From Otatea glauca (Eukaryota > Streptophyta > Magnoliopsida > Poales > Poaceae): a stretch of 64,000 nt of DNA. Within the stretch, counting starts at the first letter, position 1. Each line of letters begins with the position of its first letter. The notes below the pieces were generated by a model. It saw nothing but the letters and a program-made list of their open reading frames with translations, had not been told where the DNA came from and ran no database searches. The position numbers and the translations under genes are program-made. Where the stretch lies: NCBI GenBank assembly GCA_036346275.1, contig CM070730.1:41400918-41464917 (forward strand). Direction: 5' to 3'. Of the stretch, positions 1-12,800 are shown in pieces.

Positions 1-1437
1 CACGCCATTCCATTGAGGCGTTCTGGCGGAGTAAGTTGCGAACGATTCCACATTGCTTTAGATGATCACCAAACTCTTAGCTCAAGTATTCGCCACCACG
101 ATCGGATCGTAAGTGTTTTATTGTTTTGCCAAGTTGATTTTGTACTTCGTTCGAAACTCTTTGAACCTTTCAAAAGTTTGATTTATGCCTCATTAAATAG
201 ATATATCCATATCTCAAGTCATCGGTAAAAGTTACAAAGCATGAAACCCACCCCTAGCGATCGAGCTCATTGGTCCACATACATCTGTATGTACTAGGGC
301 CAATAAGTCACTTGCTCTCTCACTAAAACACTGTGAAAGGGGCTTTTGTCATCTTGCCAAGTAAACAAGATTCACATGTTTCAAATGATTCAAAATCAAA
401 TGAGGTTAGAAGTCCATCACTATGGAGCTTCTTCATGCGCTTCTCATTTATATGACCTAGCGACAATGCCACAAAAGGTAGGGTTCAAATCATTAGGCGA
501 TGCCTTTTACATTAATATTATAGATAGGTTTTCTTGAGTTCAGGGCGTACAACCCATCCACCATGGGGCAACGACCATAATACATATCATTCAAAAATAT
601 CGAACAAACAAAGTTCGTTATTCGAAATCATAACCTTCATGTTCCAAACAAGAAGATGAAATAATGTTTCTACTCAAAGATGGAACAAAATAACAATTAT
701 TAAGTTCTAAGACTAATCACGAAGGCAAATGCAATGGGTATGTGCCAGCAGCAAGACCAAAGACAACTCTTGCTTTATTCCCCACGAAGATCCACTTCTC
801 CTTTTGCCAAGTCTCTACTCTTTATCACCCAACAGCGAATTGCAAATGTGAGCAACCGAACCGGTATCATATACCCATGAGCTGAGTGAAGAAGTAGCAA
901 GATTAATTTCTATAACATTAATACAGAAGTGGAAACCACATTTCCATTCTTCTTTTCTCGCCAGTACTTTTAGCGATTCCGTTTCCAATGCCCCGATTTT
1001 TTGCAATAGAAGCATTGGGTATCGGGTTGAGGGCCAACTTTAAGCTTCGAAGCTTAGTTTTGAGGCTTGCGATCTCATCTTGAGCCTTGCCCTTGCCCTT
1101 GCCCTTGCTCTTTCCCGTTCCCCACCTTAGCCTTCCTCTTTTGAAAGCGGTTGTTTTACGAACCATCATCACATGATTGGGTTTTTCTTAATGCTTTCTC
1201 GGCAGCCTTGAGCATCCCATGTAGCTCGGTTAGGCACTTCTCCATGCTATTCATATGAAAATTCATAATGAATGGCTCAAAGCTCTGAGGCGAGACGGAG
1301 AATAACATCGTGGCCAAACCGAGGCTAAGGGGAAACTCAAGTTTTTCCAATCTCCCAATGTAACCAATCATCTTGATCACATGAGGATGACCGGACTGCC
1401 TTCACCCGACTTACAAGCAAATAAAAGCTTTGAGATC
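1..1437 (-). pseudogene. Ty1/copia gag-protease-integrase fragment, frameshifted
   Basis: Read on the minus strand, this runs from the gag C-terminal half (around 1380-1156, reading like MIKMIGYIGRLEKLEFPLSL), through a degraded zinc knuckle (about 1040-990) and the protease region with the motif SSWVYDTGSVAHICNS (about 890-820), to the pre-integrase segment (HETCESCLLGKMTKAPF-like, about 395-330) and the integrase core (HTDVCGPMSS, then TFTDDLRYGYIYLMRHK, then the SDRGGEY-like region in altered form near 105-80). The order gag-PR-INT is that of Ty1/copia. The frame breaks many times, so it cannot be translated as one protein. The window starts inside the integrase, so RT and RNase H lie outside. 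The gag N-terminus lies 11.5 kb away at 12937-13296, separated by the nested Tekay element. Clade within copia not assigned. Confidence 0.85.
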
Positions 1438-2839
1438 TGTAAGGACCGAATCCAGCGATTCGAACCCTTCGTGTTCTTGCACTATTCCCGGGATCAACGC
1501 TAGTGCACACGACTTAACATTGGTACATATCACATCATACACAGCGATAATAGAATAATAGTTCATTTATTGATCTAACTAAATGTATGATCTTATGACC
1601 AACTTACATTATTAAGCCACGCAGGGCAAGACTGAAAATATAAACTAATAATTAAGCAGCGGAAAGAAGAAACGTAGATAGCTCATCAGTTCACCACAGG
1701 CAACCGACAAGGCTCGGACCCTAATGACTCGTGTCTTCTTGGACTTCATCTTCCAACACAGGTGTAGATTCTTCAACTGTTGATTATTGTTGTTTGGCAA
1801 GGGTGAGTACTTAAAGCACTCAACAAGTTGTGCATGAATGCAATTCTATTTATCTATATGTAAGGCTTATTCCAAAGGATAGGCTATCATGGCTATTTTG
1901 CAATAAGCGACATTTATGAACAAATACTGATGAATAGATTGTAAAGAATGTAAAACAAATAGCAATAATAAATAAATTCAGTATTTCTCAAGTAAACCAA
2001 GTTTCCAATCCTAAATCAAGTTCCAATCTTCCATATGGCCATCCCGCCATCCCAACCAAGTTGTCCAATTTATTAATCTAACCCTTAATTTGTAATTCCG
2101 AGCATTGCTCAATACATGAGCACGGCTATCCGAATAGTTTCACACTCTGCGGAGGTTATGCACTTTACCCACGTGATACAACCAAACACCACAAAGGCGA
2201 GAGATTATAACAAAGCCTTTACAATGCTCTATCTTAACCCGATACTACCGCTAAGGTTTCAACATTTGGCGGTCATGTAAACCACATCCAGGGCCCCTCT
2301 TGCGCCATGTGAATTACACCGACCGGGAACTCACACCGACCACGATAGTATCAACATTAAGACTTTGCAAATTACTCGGCTAGGTGGCCCATACGGACAT
2401 GTGGTTGCATGGTTGACTCAGTCAAAGGCTTGCAAGGTTAAGTCCTTAGTGTGATCAAGGCAAGACATCCACATACCATCGCCCATCGGGCCCACCTTAG
2501 CCTCCTCGCCTTGCCACTTGCCCCAATCTAAGTTATCATCACCCGTTGATTACCAAGCACCACGTGCCATCAACAATTCAACATCGTTGCGTGACATGAC
2601 TCGCCACAACAACTCAATCTCATCGTGTGATCCCACATGACACACAAGTTCATAATATTGTTCCATATTCCATTAATCAAGATTAATTATCAATGATTAC
2701 GACACATGTGATGGCGTGGCATGGCTAAGCAACTAATACGGTCTAACCTCCAATGTTGATCATAATTATTAATCAACTATATTAAACCAATCTAGGGTGA
2801 CAATGGTTCATGGCATAAAATGACAAGGTAGGGTATAGA

Positions 2840-3115
2840 TCAATCTGGTATTTTAGCTAAACCCAATCTAATTTGAAACAATTGTATATTTGAAATATAT
2901 GCAATATTGTAAAACAAACATAGCAATTTTATAAACATGGGTTCAACATGATCAAAGCACAACTTGCCTTGGAATAGGTCCTGATCTTGATCTGAAGATT
3001 GCTCTTGGGTTGCTTGATCTTCCTCCGAAGCGTCGCACAATTCAACGTCTACGCGTACCGAAAGAGAAAAGCAAATAAATAGCAAAACAGAGAGCAATTG
3101 AACTCCAAAAATCAA
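2840..3115 (-). CDS. Small ORF in Tekay LTR, hydrophobic N-terminus plus acidic segment
   Basis: A 91-residue reading frame inside the LTR. Residues 1-20 are hydrophobic (MIFGVQLLSVLLFICF...), resembling a signal peptide or membrane anchor. They are followed by RVDVELCDASEEDQATQEQ and an acidic QDQDLF stretch ending KLCFDHVEP. The RVDVEL...KLCFDHVEP part recurs in the other LTR copies (11212-11409, 54259-54456, 63270-63467) and, with substitutions, in the diverged LTR at about 41220-41343. A CGCGTAG sequence directly before the conserved part resembles a splice acceptor. I do not recognise the product; it could be untranslated LTR sequence. Confidence 0.3.
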   Translation of the reverse strand: MIFGVQLLSVLLFICFSLSVRVDVELCDASEEDQATQEQSSDQDQDLFQGKLCFDHVEPMFIKLLCLFYNIAYISNIQLFQIRLGLAKIPD

Positions 3116-3843
3116 ATAAAATTCACCATTAAATAGATCTCAATTTTACAAATTTTTAGAAACTGGAATCACTCAAATCCGAGTTACGATGCAAAAGATA
3201 TAGCCTTTTGAAGTTTGAAATAAATACTGAAATCAGAAAATCAGAAATTCGAATTTAACAGATTTATTTTTATACTGAAAAATCGATTTATGACGTCAGC
3301 GTGACCTCATGATGACGTCATCATCACGAATTTCCAATCGGATTATTTTCCAATTGAAAATATGATTATGACGCAAGCATGACGTCAGGCGTGACATCTT
3401 ATCTGGACTGAGCCAATCGAACTCGACACGTGGCCTCGGCGCAAAGACCGGTCCACAAGACCTCCCCTCGTCCACCGTGAACCCGGCGCGACGATGCCTC
3501 GGTGCTGCGCCTCCGCGGCGGCACCCGGCACGCGCGACGGCGCCATCGATGCATTCGATCTCATCGGCGGCCTGGCGATCAAGCACACGCGGCAAGATCG
3601 ACCGCAGATTAAAATCTAACGGACCGCGATTAACGAGGGCTTACGAATCCACGAGACCACGCGGCTGGATCGGAGGCGTTGGCGATGATCCGACGGTCCA
3701 AATCTCTCCCGCCGCAAATGGCGCCGCGAGACGAGATCACCGGCGATGAAGGCGGCGATCCTCCACACGGCGCTCGCGAGCTGCGGGCAGCGAGACCTTG
3801 CGCTTCGCTGCGGTGCGGGACAAGGACCTCAATGCACCGTCGG

Positions 3844-3856
3844 TTCCTTAAATAGG
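3844..3856 (-). promoter_or_regulatory. TATA-like box of 3' LTR
   Basis: Minus strand reads GCCTATTTAAGGAACC. The same block lies at about 12226-12238 in the other LTR, and a TATAAAAGG occupies the equivalent position in the plus-strand Tekay LTRs at 53492 and 62502. This is the likely U3 promoter core. Confidence 0.5.
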
Positions 3857-4545
3857 CGGACGGAGGAGCGTGCGGGCGGCGGACACGGACTCGAGTCCAT
3901 CGGCGACGGCGGCGCGGCGGAGGAGTTCAAAGCGAGGCGACAACCAAGAACCCTCCGATTGCCAGCGAGCGGCCCGGATGCGACCCGACGCGGCACGATC
4001 GATCTGTCCAACTCCAAGCAGCGGATGAGATCTCCTCTTACTCTCGCGCATCGGCTTAAGCGGCGCCGCTTGATCTTGATCCTACGGTCCTCTGCGCTAG
4101 GGTTTAGGTTTTACGCGCGATTGCTTCGACCGCCCGATTCAAGATCAGCGGTTGACGCTAAGCTTCTAGAATTTGGGCTTCGTGGGTGCTTGAGCGGGCT
4201 GCTGCCAGAGATGGGCTACGACCCGATCTTTATTTAATTTGATTTTAAAAGATTTCTTATTTAAAATAATTACAAAAATTCATTTTATTTGTTTTAGACA
4301 ATAAAATAATCGGGAAAAATCAAGAAAAATCTCAAAAATACTTTGAGACATTCGGACTCAAATAAAATATTTTTGGCAAAACTTTATTTTAACTTGGCAC
4401 AGATTTAAATACTTTTGATTAAAAGCAATAAACTTGAAATAACATTTAATTCCAATAAATCGAGAAAAATCCAAATAAACTCAGAAAATCACAAATGCAC
4501 ATTTAAGCAATAAAATAATATTTGGAAGATTTTGGGATGTTACAA

Positions 4546-4557
4546 ACCTCCCCTTAA
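4546..4557 (-). other. Polypurine tract of nested Tekay element
   Basis: Minus strand reads TTAAGGGGAGGTTTG immediately before the LTR start TGTAACATCCC. It matches the PPT of the plus-strand copy at 61786-61797. It primes plus-strand DNA synthesis in LTR retrotransposons. Confidence 0.8.
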
Positions 4558-4580
4558 TGTAATCTCGGCAGAGATTGGGG

Positions 4581-7500
4581 CTAACTAGAGAATAGGTTAG
4601 AATTCGACTTCAAATCTTCTTCTCGCTCCCAAGTGGCTTCACTTTTGAATGATTGCTCCTTGAACTCTGCAAAAGCGAATAGACTTGCTTCGGTCTTGCG
4701 CTCCATAACATCCAAAATTACGATCGGTTGCTCTTTATAAGTCAAATCTTCTTGCACTCTATTGCATCCAGCGGGTTTGTTCTGTTGGCACTCTGAGACA
4801 CTTCTTAAGCTGCGACACATGGAATACATCATGCACTCCGCCAAGGACCGAGGCAACTCTAAGCGATAAGCTACCTCTCCTCGACGGCTCGGAATCTTGA
4901 GCGGACCGACATATCTTGGTGCAAGCTTCCTTTAACGTGAAATCTCTTAACGCCCTTAAGAGGGTAACCACGAGATACACATGATCTTACGGTTCAAAAC
5001 TCAAATCTCGGCGACGGTTATCTGCGTAGCTTTTCTGTCTTGGTGTGCTATCTTCAACCTCTCTCGATCATTGCGACTTGACTTTCGGCTTCCTCGAGAA
5101 TGTCCGCCCAAACACCAAGCGCTCTCCGTTTCATTCCAATTCAGCGAGTACGACAAGCACGTCCATACAACGCCTCGAATGGTGACATCGTAGGCTAGCT
5201 TGATAACTATTATTATAAGCTGAATTACGCATATGGCAAACATTTATCCCATGGCGTAGCATAAGCTAAGGCACAAGCTCTCAACATATCCTCTAAGATC
5301 GATTTACTCTTTCGATCGACCATCTGCTCTGCGGGTGATATCTTTGTACTAAAATTGAGACGGGTTCCCATTGCTTCATGCAACTTATTCCAAAACCTCG
5401 AGGTAAATTGGGTACCTCATCGACACAATCTTCTTTGGCACTCCATGCAAGCATACAATCCTTGACATGTACATTACGCCAAGCGATCTCGGCGTAAGTG
5501 GTCTTTCTTGGGATGAAATGAGCAACCTTGGTTAGGCGATCCACGATAACCCAAATGGAATCGTAACCTTTACGAGTCTTAGGTAAACCGGTGATAAAAT
5601 CCATTCGATTTCCTCCACTTCCATTAGGAATTTTTAACTACGCAATGCACAGACCGTGGTCTTTGATGCATAGCTTTTACCCTCGACATCGTCGCATAAA
5701 GCAACATGTTCAGCTACTTCACGCTTCATATTTGGCCACGAATCTCTCTTTCAATTCTTGGTACATTTTAGCACTTCTGGATGAATTGAGTACTTTGAAT
5801 CATGCGCTTCCTCAAGAATCAATTGTTTTAATTCCTTTTATCCAAGCACACAAATTCGGCCTTTGAAGAACATGGTTCCTTGTTCGTCAGTGAAATCTAT
5901 GGCTAGGCCTTCTTCCTTTTAGCCTTGATTTTTGAAATTTTATCGTCATCTTGTTGACCTTCTCTAACTGATCCTCTAATGTTGGTTTTACTTCTAAGCG
6001 CCTATCATTCCCTTGAACGACTTCCAATCTTAACTTCGAAATTCCTTGCATAGTTAGGTTGATCCTCCATTGACAATGCATTTGCGCTATGGCTTTTTCG
6101 ACTCGGGGCATCCGCCACCACATTGGCTTTTCGGGATGATAATGGATTCCCACATTATAATCCTTAATTAGCTCAAGCCATCTTCGTTGTCTCATATTGG
6201 TCGATTGAGTGAATATGTATTTGACTCTTATGGTCGTATATATCTCACATCTATTTCCTATGAGATAATGGCGCCATATCTTTAAAGCATGCACTACTGC
6301 ACTAACTCCAAATCATGCGTTGGGTAATTCACTTCATGCGGTCTCAATTGTCTCGATGCATAAGCAACGACTTTGCCTTCTTGCATTAACACGCATCCCA
6401 AACCTTGCTTCGAAGCATCACAGTAAATGTCAAATCCATTACGCACATCCGCAAAACTAATACGAAGTACATTGTTTGGCGTTTCTTCAATTCCATAAAA
6501 CTTTGCTCGCACTCTGGCGTCCATGCAAACTTCTTCTCCTTTTTAACAAGCTGCGTAAGGGTTTAGCAATTGTCGAGAATCCTTCTATAAATCGACGGTA
6601 ATATCCGCCATTCCCGAAAACTACGAATCTGGGTAATGGACTTGGTGGCTCCCAATGCAACACTGCATCCACTTTCTTTGGGATCAATGCGACTCCTTTA
6701 GTAGTCATTACATGACCCAAGAATTCAACTTTCTCCTTCCGAATTCACACTTGCTAAACTTAGCATATAGTGATGCTCTCATGACTGTCTAAAACCATCC
6801 TTAGATGTTACGCATGTTCTTCTTCGTCTTGAGTAAACTAAAATATCGTCTATGAAGACCACAACGAACTTATCCAAGTAATCCATGAAAACTTTATTCA
6901 TCATGTTCATGAAATATCTTGGGGCATTAGTCAATCCGAATGACATGGTTGTGAACTCGTAATGTCCATATCGCGTAGAAAGCGCAGTCTTAGGTACATC
7001 CTCTGCTCGGATCTTCAAGCGATGGTATCACGAGCGAAGATCTATCTTGGAAAACTCGGCTCCTCTTAAGCGATCAAATAAGTCGTCGATCCGGGCAGCG
7101 GATACTTATTCTTGATCGTTACTTCATTAAGTGCACGGTAGTCGATGCACATTCTAAGACTTCCATCCTTCTTGCGAACAAACAAAACCGGGGCTCCCAC
7201 GGCGATGAACTTGGTCTAATGAAACCTTTCTCTTGCGGTTCCTCAATCGCTTCTTCATTTCTACTAACTCGTCGGTAGGCATCCGATATGGTCTCTTTGA
7301 TATCGGTCTTTGTGCACGGTGCTAACTTCGATGACAAACTCGATATCACGATCGGTGGCAATCTGGCAAATCTTCGGAAATACATCCGGATATTCTCAGC
7401 TCTTGGCACATCTTCCATCTTGATGGCTTTCACTGCTGTTGACCGTTAAGCGCCGTCTCGAAGCTGCGGTCGCTTGAACTCCACTTTCTTGCCACTAGGG

Positions 7501-8990
7501 CCTTCCAAGGTCACGATCCTTCGCCACAATCTAAAACGACCTTATGCTTGGACAGCCAATCCATTCCAAGGATGGCGTCTAGGGATTGCGCATCTATCAA
7601 GATAAGATTAGCTAGAATTCTATCCCATTCATAAGCAACTTAGCTCCCAAACACCCAAGGCTAGATCTAAGCTCGGATCACGGGGCTTGGACTAAAGCAC
7701 ACACTTAAGATTCACCACTTTAAATCCATTCTTGGTTGCAAAACTTTGAGAAACAAGCGAATCGAAGCTCGAATCAAACAAAGCAGTGGCAGTCTTGAGT
7801 TGACCGGGGAACTTACCCAATCGACGTCGTAGCTTCACGAGCTCCATCGGTGGTGATGTGGTTGATTCTTCCACGCCTCGTTGATTGCGGCGTTGCTACA
7901 GCTTGGCTTGGTGCACGATTTCCTCCTGATGTTGGTGCTTTAGCGGGTGTTGTTCCCAGGTTGAAACGAACTGGTGTGATGCCTCCCTTCTGTGGACACC
8001 TATTTGAAAAGTGCCCTGGCTCATTGCAAGTATAGCATCTCTTCACTGCAGACTGCTGATTTCCCCCTGGTGCATTGTTGCCTTGCGCTGGGGTCTGGAA
8101 ATTCTGATTGGCAGGGCGAGGTACAGGGGTTGATGTCCTGTTCACAGCTGGTGGTTGGAATCTAGCAAATTCTTTGTGGTGACATCCTCAAGCGTAGATG
8201 GTTTGGGCGTCCACCGATTGTTCATCAAGCGCTACGGTTTCACCTAGCTCTTTGCGCTTATCCTCTAGGATCAAAGCCTTATTTACCAGCTCACGAAAAA
8301 CAGGAAATTGTGGGTAATCACCCCACAGTAGTCCGAGTTGATCCCTTCATGAAACGAGGCTGCGGCTTTATCGTCGCTACGTCTTGAGGGCATAGCGAGC
8401 TAAGCGAGTAAATTTGTTCAAGTATTCGCCTTTGGTTGGCCTCCTTGCTTCAAAGCTCGAACTCCTCCTTCTTAAGATCCATCATTCCCTCCGGGACATG
8501 ATCTTGGCGGAAAGCATTAGTAAACTCCTCCTGGGTTATCTCTGTGGGGCTCCATGGCGGCACGAGAGTTCTCCCACCACTCTGCGGCGGTCCCTTCCGG
8601 TTGATGAGGCGTAAAGCACCTTCTCATTTCCTTCACACCGAGTGATGTGCGGCTTCTTTTCAATGGTCCTAAGCCAATCATCGGCTTCCAAAGGGTTCAC
8701 GTTTCGAGAGAAAGTTGGTGGCCTAGTCCTCATAAAATCCGATAGCTTGGACATAGGTCGAGGTCCACCATGATTGTTACGAGTTGCGGGATTGTTGTGG
8801 TTTCTTCTTTGCATTGGTCATCTGCTTGCATCCGCTTTGCATCATTATGCTGCATCGATTGAGTCTGTCTTTGCAAGGAATGCTCCCATTCTGCATGTCC
8901 TTCGGCGGTGGTTGAGGGCTGCCTCCATCATTGGGATTGTCATTGGACGTGATCCACTTCAAGCACCGTTGTTTCCTCAGTATTCACCAT
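4581..8990 (-). pseudogene. Tekay gag-pol polyprotein, degraded
   Basis: The likely start is the ATG at 8990 (MVNT..., same as the plus-strand copy at 57215). In order: gag (8990-8200, frameshifted), CCHC zinc knuckle CYTCNEPGHFSNRC near 8040, protease region (FDSSFDSLVSQSF near 7780; the plus copy has FDSGASHSFVSQ), reverse transcriptase (7300-6550, with FIDDILVYS near 6840), RNase H (IYCDASKQGLGCVLMQEGKV near 6430), integrase (MDFITGLPKTRKGYDSIWV near 5600) and a C-terminal chromodomain-like tail (ILDVMERKT...ATWEREEDL near 4700-4600). Frame changes every few hundred bases. The product would copy RNA to DNA and integrate it, with the chromodomain thought to steer chromovirus integration to heterochromatin. 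Confidence 0.9.
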
Positions 8991-9002
8991 CGATAATTGC
9001 CT

Positions 9003-9785
9003 CTTAGGTTAGGAAAGGTAGATGTAGCATAGATGAGAAGTAAGAATTTCTAAAGCGGGAGATAGGTTATACCCAAACTGAACAATTCTTTATTTAACTT
9101 GGTATGGCTGCTTATTTAAGCCTACAAGCTTTGCAACACATACTGCACACTCAGCAATACAAAGAAGCAAACTAAACACGAAACCTTAACGTCAACTAGA
9201 AAGGTAAAGACTAACTTAAAGACGCGACTCACACTCGAGTCTCAACACAGCTCCAAGGCTGACACTCACTCATCCACCACCACGGGTGAGGCCCGATCCG
9301 CGCATACACCGGCGGGTGGGCGGGCATCGGGCGAACCTATCACAGTGACCTACTACTGGGTCCTCTGCAACAACGGGGTCTGCACTCCCCTCTGGTTCCC
9401 ACTCTCGCTCCTCTGGATCCTCCTCGGACTCCTCGGCTGGCTCCTGAACTCCCTGAGTCACGCGCTCCAGCTCGTCCTCAACTGCCTCCTCGGTAAAGTG
9501 GACGATAGAAACCTCCAAGCGTCTGAAGTACTCTCCACAGCTCCATGGCGTAGCCGCCAGCTGTCTCCTCAAAGGTCGGAACGATCGGCATCTGCTTCAC
9601 AAGAACTTGGAATAAGTTCTCCACCCGAAACGGCAAGTAAAACGGGTAAATTTAGCAAAGGCGAGAAGTAGAGAATGAGATGAGTCGAGAGGGTTTTATT
9701 AGTCAAGCTTAGATTTTCTTTTTAGAAAATAATTTTGGACACACTCAAGACACCTCCAAACTATCTAGGGCCAAGACCTACGATC
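9003..9785 (-). other. Tekay leader between 5' LTR and gag, with possible upstream ORF
   Basis: This is the untranslated leader, 783 bp. On the minus strand about 9640-9240 there is a coding-like stretch (FEETAGGYAMELWR in one frame, then PEESEEDPEEREWEP and CPPTRRCMRG in another). Grass gypsy elements such as RIRE3 and RIRE8 have been described with an extra ORF (orf0) before gag, and this could be its degraded equivalent. The plus-strand copy cannot test this because its 5' part is missing. Confidence 0.35.
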
Positions 9786-9800
9786 GGTATGCTCGATACC
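9786..9800 (-). other. Primer binding site, initiator-Met tRNA type
   Basis: Minus strand reads GGTGGTATCGAGCATACC just inside the 5' LTR. The expected site complementary to plant initiator Met tRNA is TGGTATCAGAGC; here the A of CAG is missing. Confidence 0.75.
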
Positions 9801-9805
9801 ACCTC

Positions 9806-12800
9806 TGTAAGGACCGAATCCATCGATTCGAACCCACTGTGTTCTTGCACTATTCCGGGATCAACGCTAGTGCACACAGCTTAACATTGGTACATATCAC
9901 ATCATACACAACGATAATAGAATAATAGTTCATTTATTGATCTAACTAAATGTATGATCTTATGACCAACTTACATTATTAAGCCACGCAGGGCAAGACT
10001 GAAAATATAAACTAATAATTAAGCAGCGGAAAGAAGAAACGTAGATAGCTCATCAGTTCACCACAGGCAACCGACAAGGCTCGGACCCTAATGACTCGTG
10101 TCTTCTTGGACTTCATCTTCCAACACAGGTGTAGATTCTTCAACTGTTGATTATTGTTGTTTGGCAAGGGTGAGTACTTAAAGCACTCAACAAGTTGTGC
10201 ACAGAATGCAGTTCTATTTATCTATATGTAAGGCTTATTCCAAAGGATAGGCTATCATGGCTATTTTGCAATAAGCAGCATTTATGAACAAATACAGTGA
10301 ATAGATTGTAAAGAATGTAAAACAAATAGCAATAATAAATAAATTCAGTATTTCTCAAGTAAACCAAGTTTCCAATCCTAAATCAAGTTCCAATCTTCCA
10401 TATGGCCATCCCGCCATCCCAACCAAGTTGTCCAATTTATTAATCTAACCCTTAAGCAGTAATTCCGAGCATTGCTCAATACATGAAAGCACGGCTATCC
10501 GAATAGTTTCACACTCTGCGGAGGTTATGCACTTTACCCACGTGATACAACCAAACACCACAAAGGCGAGAGATTATAACAAAGCCTTTACAATGCTCTA
10601 TCTTAACCCGATACTACCGCTAAGGTTTCAACTTTGGCGGTCTCAGAAACCACATCCGGGCCCCCTCTTGCGCCATGTGAATTACACCGACCGGGAACTC
10701 ACACCGACCACGATAGTATCAACATTAAGACTTTGCAAATTACTCGGCTAGGTGGCCCATACGGACATGTGGTTGCATGGTTGACTCAGGTCAAAGGCTT
10801 GCAAGGTTAAGTCCTTAGTGTGATCAAGGCAAGACATCCACATACCATCTGCCCATCGGGCCCACCTTGGCCTCCTCGCCCCTTGCCACTTGCCCCAATC
10901 TAAGTTATCATCACCCAGTTGATTACCAAGCACCACGTGCCATCAACAATTCAACATCGTTGCGTGACATGACTCGCCACAACAACTCAATCTCATCGTG
11001 TGATCCCACATGACACACAAGTTCATAATATTGTTCCATATTCCATTAATCAAGATTAATTATCAATGATTCGACACATGTGATGGCGTGGCATGGCTAA
11101 GCAACTAATACGGTCTAACCTCCAATGTTGATCATAATTATTAATCAACTATATTAAACCAATCTAGGGTGACAATGGTTCATGGCATAAAATGACAAGG
11201 TAGGGTATAGATCAATCTGGTATTTTAGCTAAACCCAATCTAATTTGAAACAATTGTATATTTGAAATATATGCAATATTGTAAAACAAACATAGCAATT
11301 TTATAAACATGGGTTCAACATGATCAAAGCACAACTTGCCTTGGAATAGGTCCTGATCTTGATCTGAAGATTGCTCTTGGGTTGCTTGATCTTCCTCCAA
11401 GCGTCGCACAATTCAACGTCTACAGCGTGCATCAAAGAGAAAAGCAAATAAATAGCAAAACAGAGAGCAATTGAACTCCAAAATCAAATAAAATTCACCA
11501 TTAAATAGATCTCAATTTTACAAATTTTTAGAAACTGGAATCACTCAAATCCGAGTTACGATGCAAAAGATATAGCCTTTTGAAGTTTGAAATAAATATC
11601 AAATCGGAAAATCGTAAATTCGAATTTAACAGATTTATTTTTATCTTGAAAAATCGATTTATGACGTCAGCGTGACCTCATGATGACGTCATCATCACCG
11701 AATTTCCAATCGGATTATTTTTCCAATTGAAAATATGATTATGACGCAAGCATGACGTCGCTGTGACATCGCCATTGGATCGAGCCAATCGAACTCGACA
11801 CGTGGCCTCGGCGCATAGACACAGTCCACGAGACCTCCTCTCGTCCACCGTGAACCCGGCAAGACGACGCCTCGGTGCTGCGCCTCACGCGGCGGCACCC
11901 GATTGGCGCGGCGGCGGCGCCATCCGATGCATTCGGATCTCATCGGTATTGCCGATCGAAGCACACGCGGCAAGATCTCAACCGCAGGATTAAAATCTAA
12001 CGGACCGCGATTAACGAGGGCTTACGAATCACGAGACCACGCGGCTGGATCGGAGGCGTTGGCGATGATCCGACGGTCCAAATCCTCTCCGCCGCAAATG
12101 GCGCGCCGAGACGAGATCCACCGGCGATGAAGACGACGATCCTCCACACGGCGCTCGGCGAGCTCGGGCAGCGAGACCTTGCGCTTCGCTGCGGTGCGGG
12201 ACAAGGACCTCAATGCACCCGTCGGTTCCTTAAATAGGCGGACGGAGGCGCGCGCGGCGGCGGACACGGACTCGAGTCCATCGGCGACACGGCGGCGCGG
12301 CGGAGGAGTTCAAACGGAGACGACAACCAAGAACCCTCCGTTGCCAACGAACGGCCCGGATGCGACCGACGCGGCACGATCGATCTGTCCAACTCGAAGC
12401 GACGGATGAGATCTCCTCTTACTCTAAACGATCGGCTTAAGCGGCGCCGCTTGATCTTGATCCTCACGGTCCTCTGCGCTAGGGTTTAGGTTTTACGCGC
12501 GATTGCTTCGACCGCCCGATTCAAGATCAGCGGTTGACGCTAAGCTTCTAGAAGCTGGGCTTCGTGGGTCTGTGGCGAAGGGCCGGCCTGCCACAGTAGA
12601 TGGGCTACGGCCCGATCTGTTTAATTTGATTTTAAAAGATTTCTTATTTAAAATAATTACAAAAATTCATTTTATTTGTTTTAGACAATAAAATAATCAG
12701 GAAAAATCCAAGAAAAATCTCAAAAATACTTTGAGACATTCTGGACTCAAATAAAATATTTTTGGCAAAACTTTATTTTAACTTGGCACAGATTTAAATA

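Larger units (their letters stand above)
1438..4544 (-). repeat. 3' LTR of nested Tekay element
   Basis: Direct repeat partner of 9806-12936, 3107 bp. In element orientation it starts TGTAACATCCC at 4544 and ends CCTTACA at 1438. It contains a TATA-like TATTTAAGG near 3844-3854, a TGACGTCA cluster (3290-3400), and the small acidic ORF described separately. The two LTRs differ by many small changes that often fall at CAG/CTG words. Confidence 0.9.

Noticed and set aside
3296..4237. Several Arg/Pro-rich reading frames in GC-rich LTR sequence (also 11695-12467, 53459-54084, 62084-63043)
   Set aside because: They overlap on both strands and are not kept in frame between LTR copies; they follow GC content, not coding.
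9786..9800. Possible tRNA gene piece
   Set aside because: The short match to initiator Met tRNA is the primer binding site next to an LTR; no cloverleaf surrounds it. The same holds for 42403-42413.
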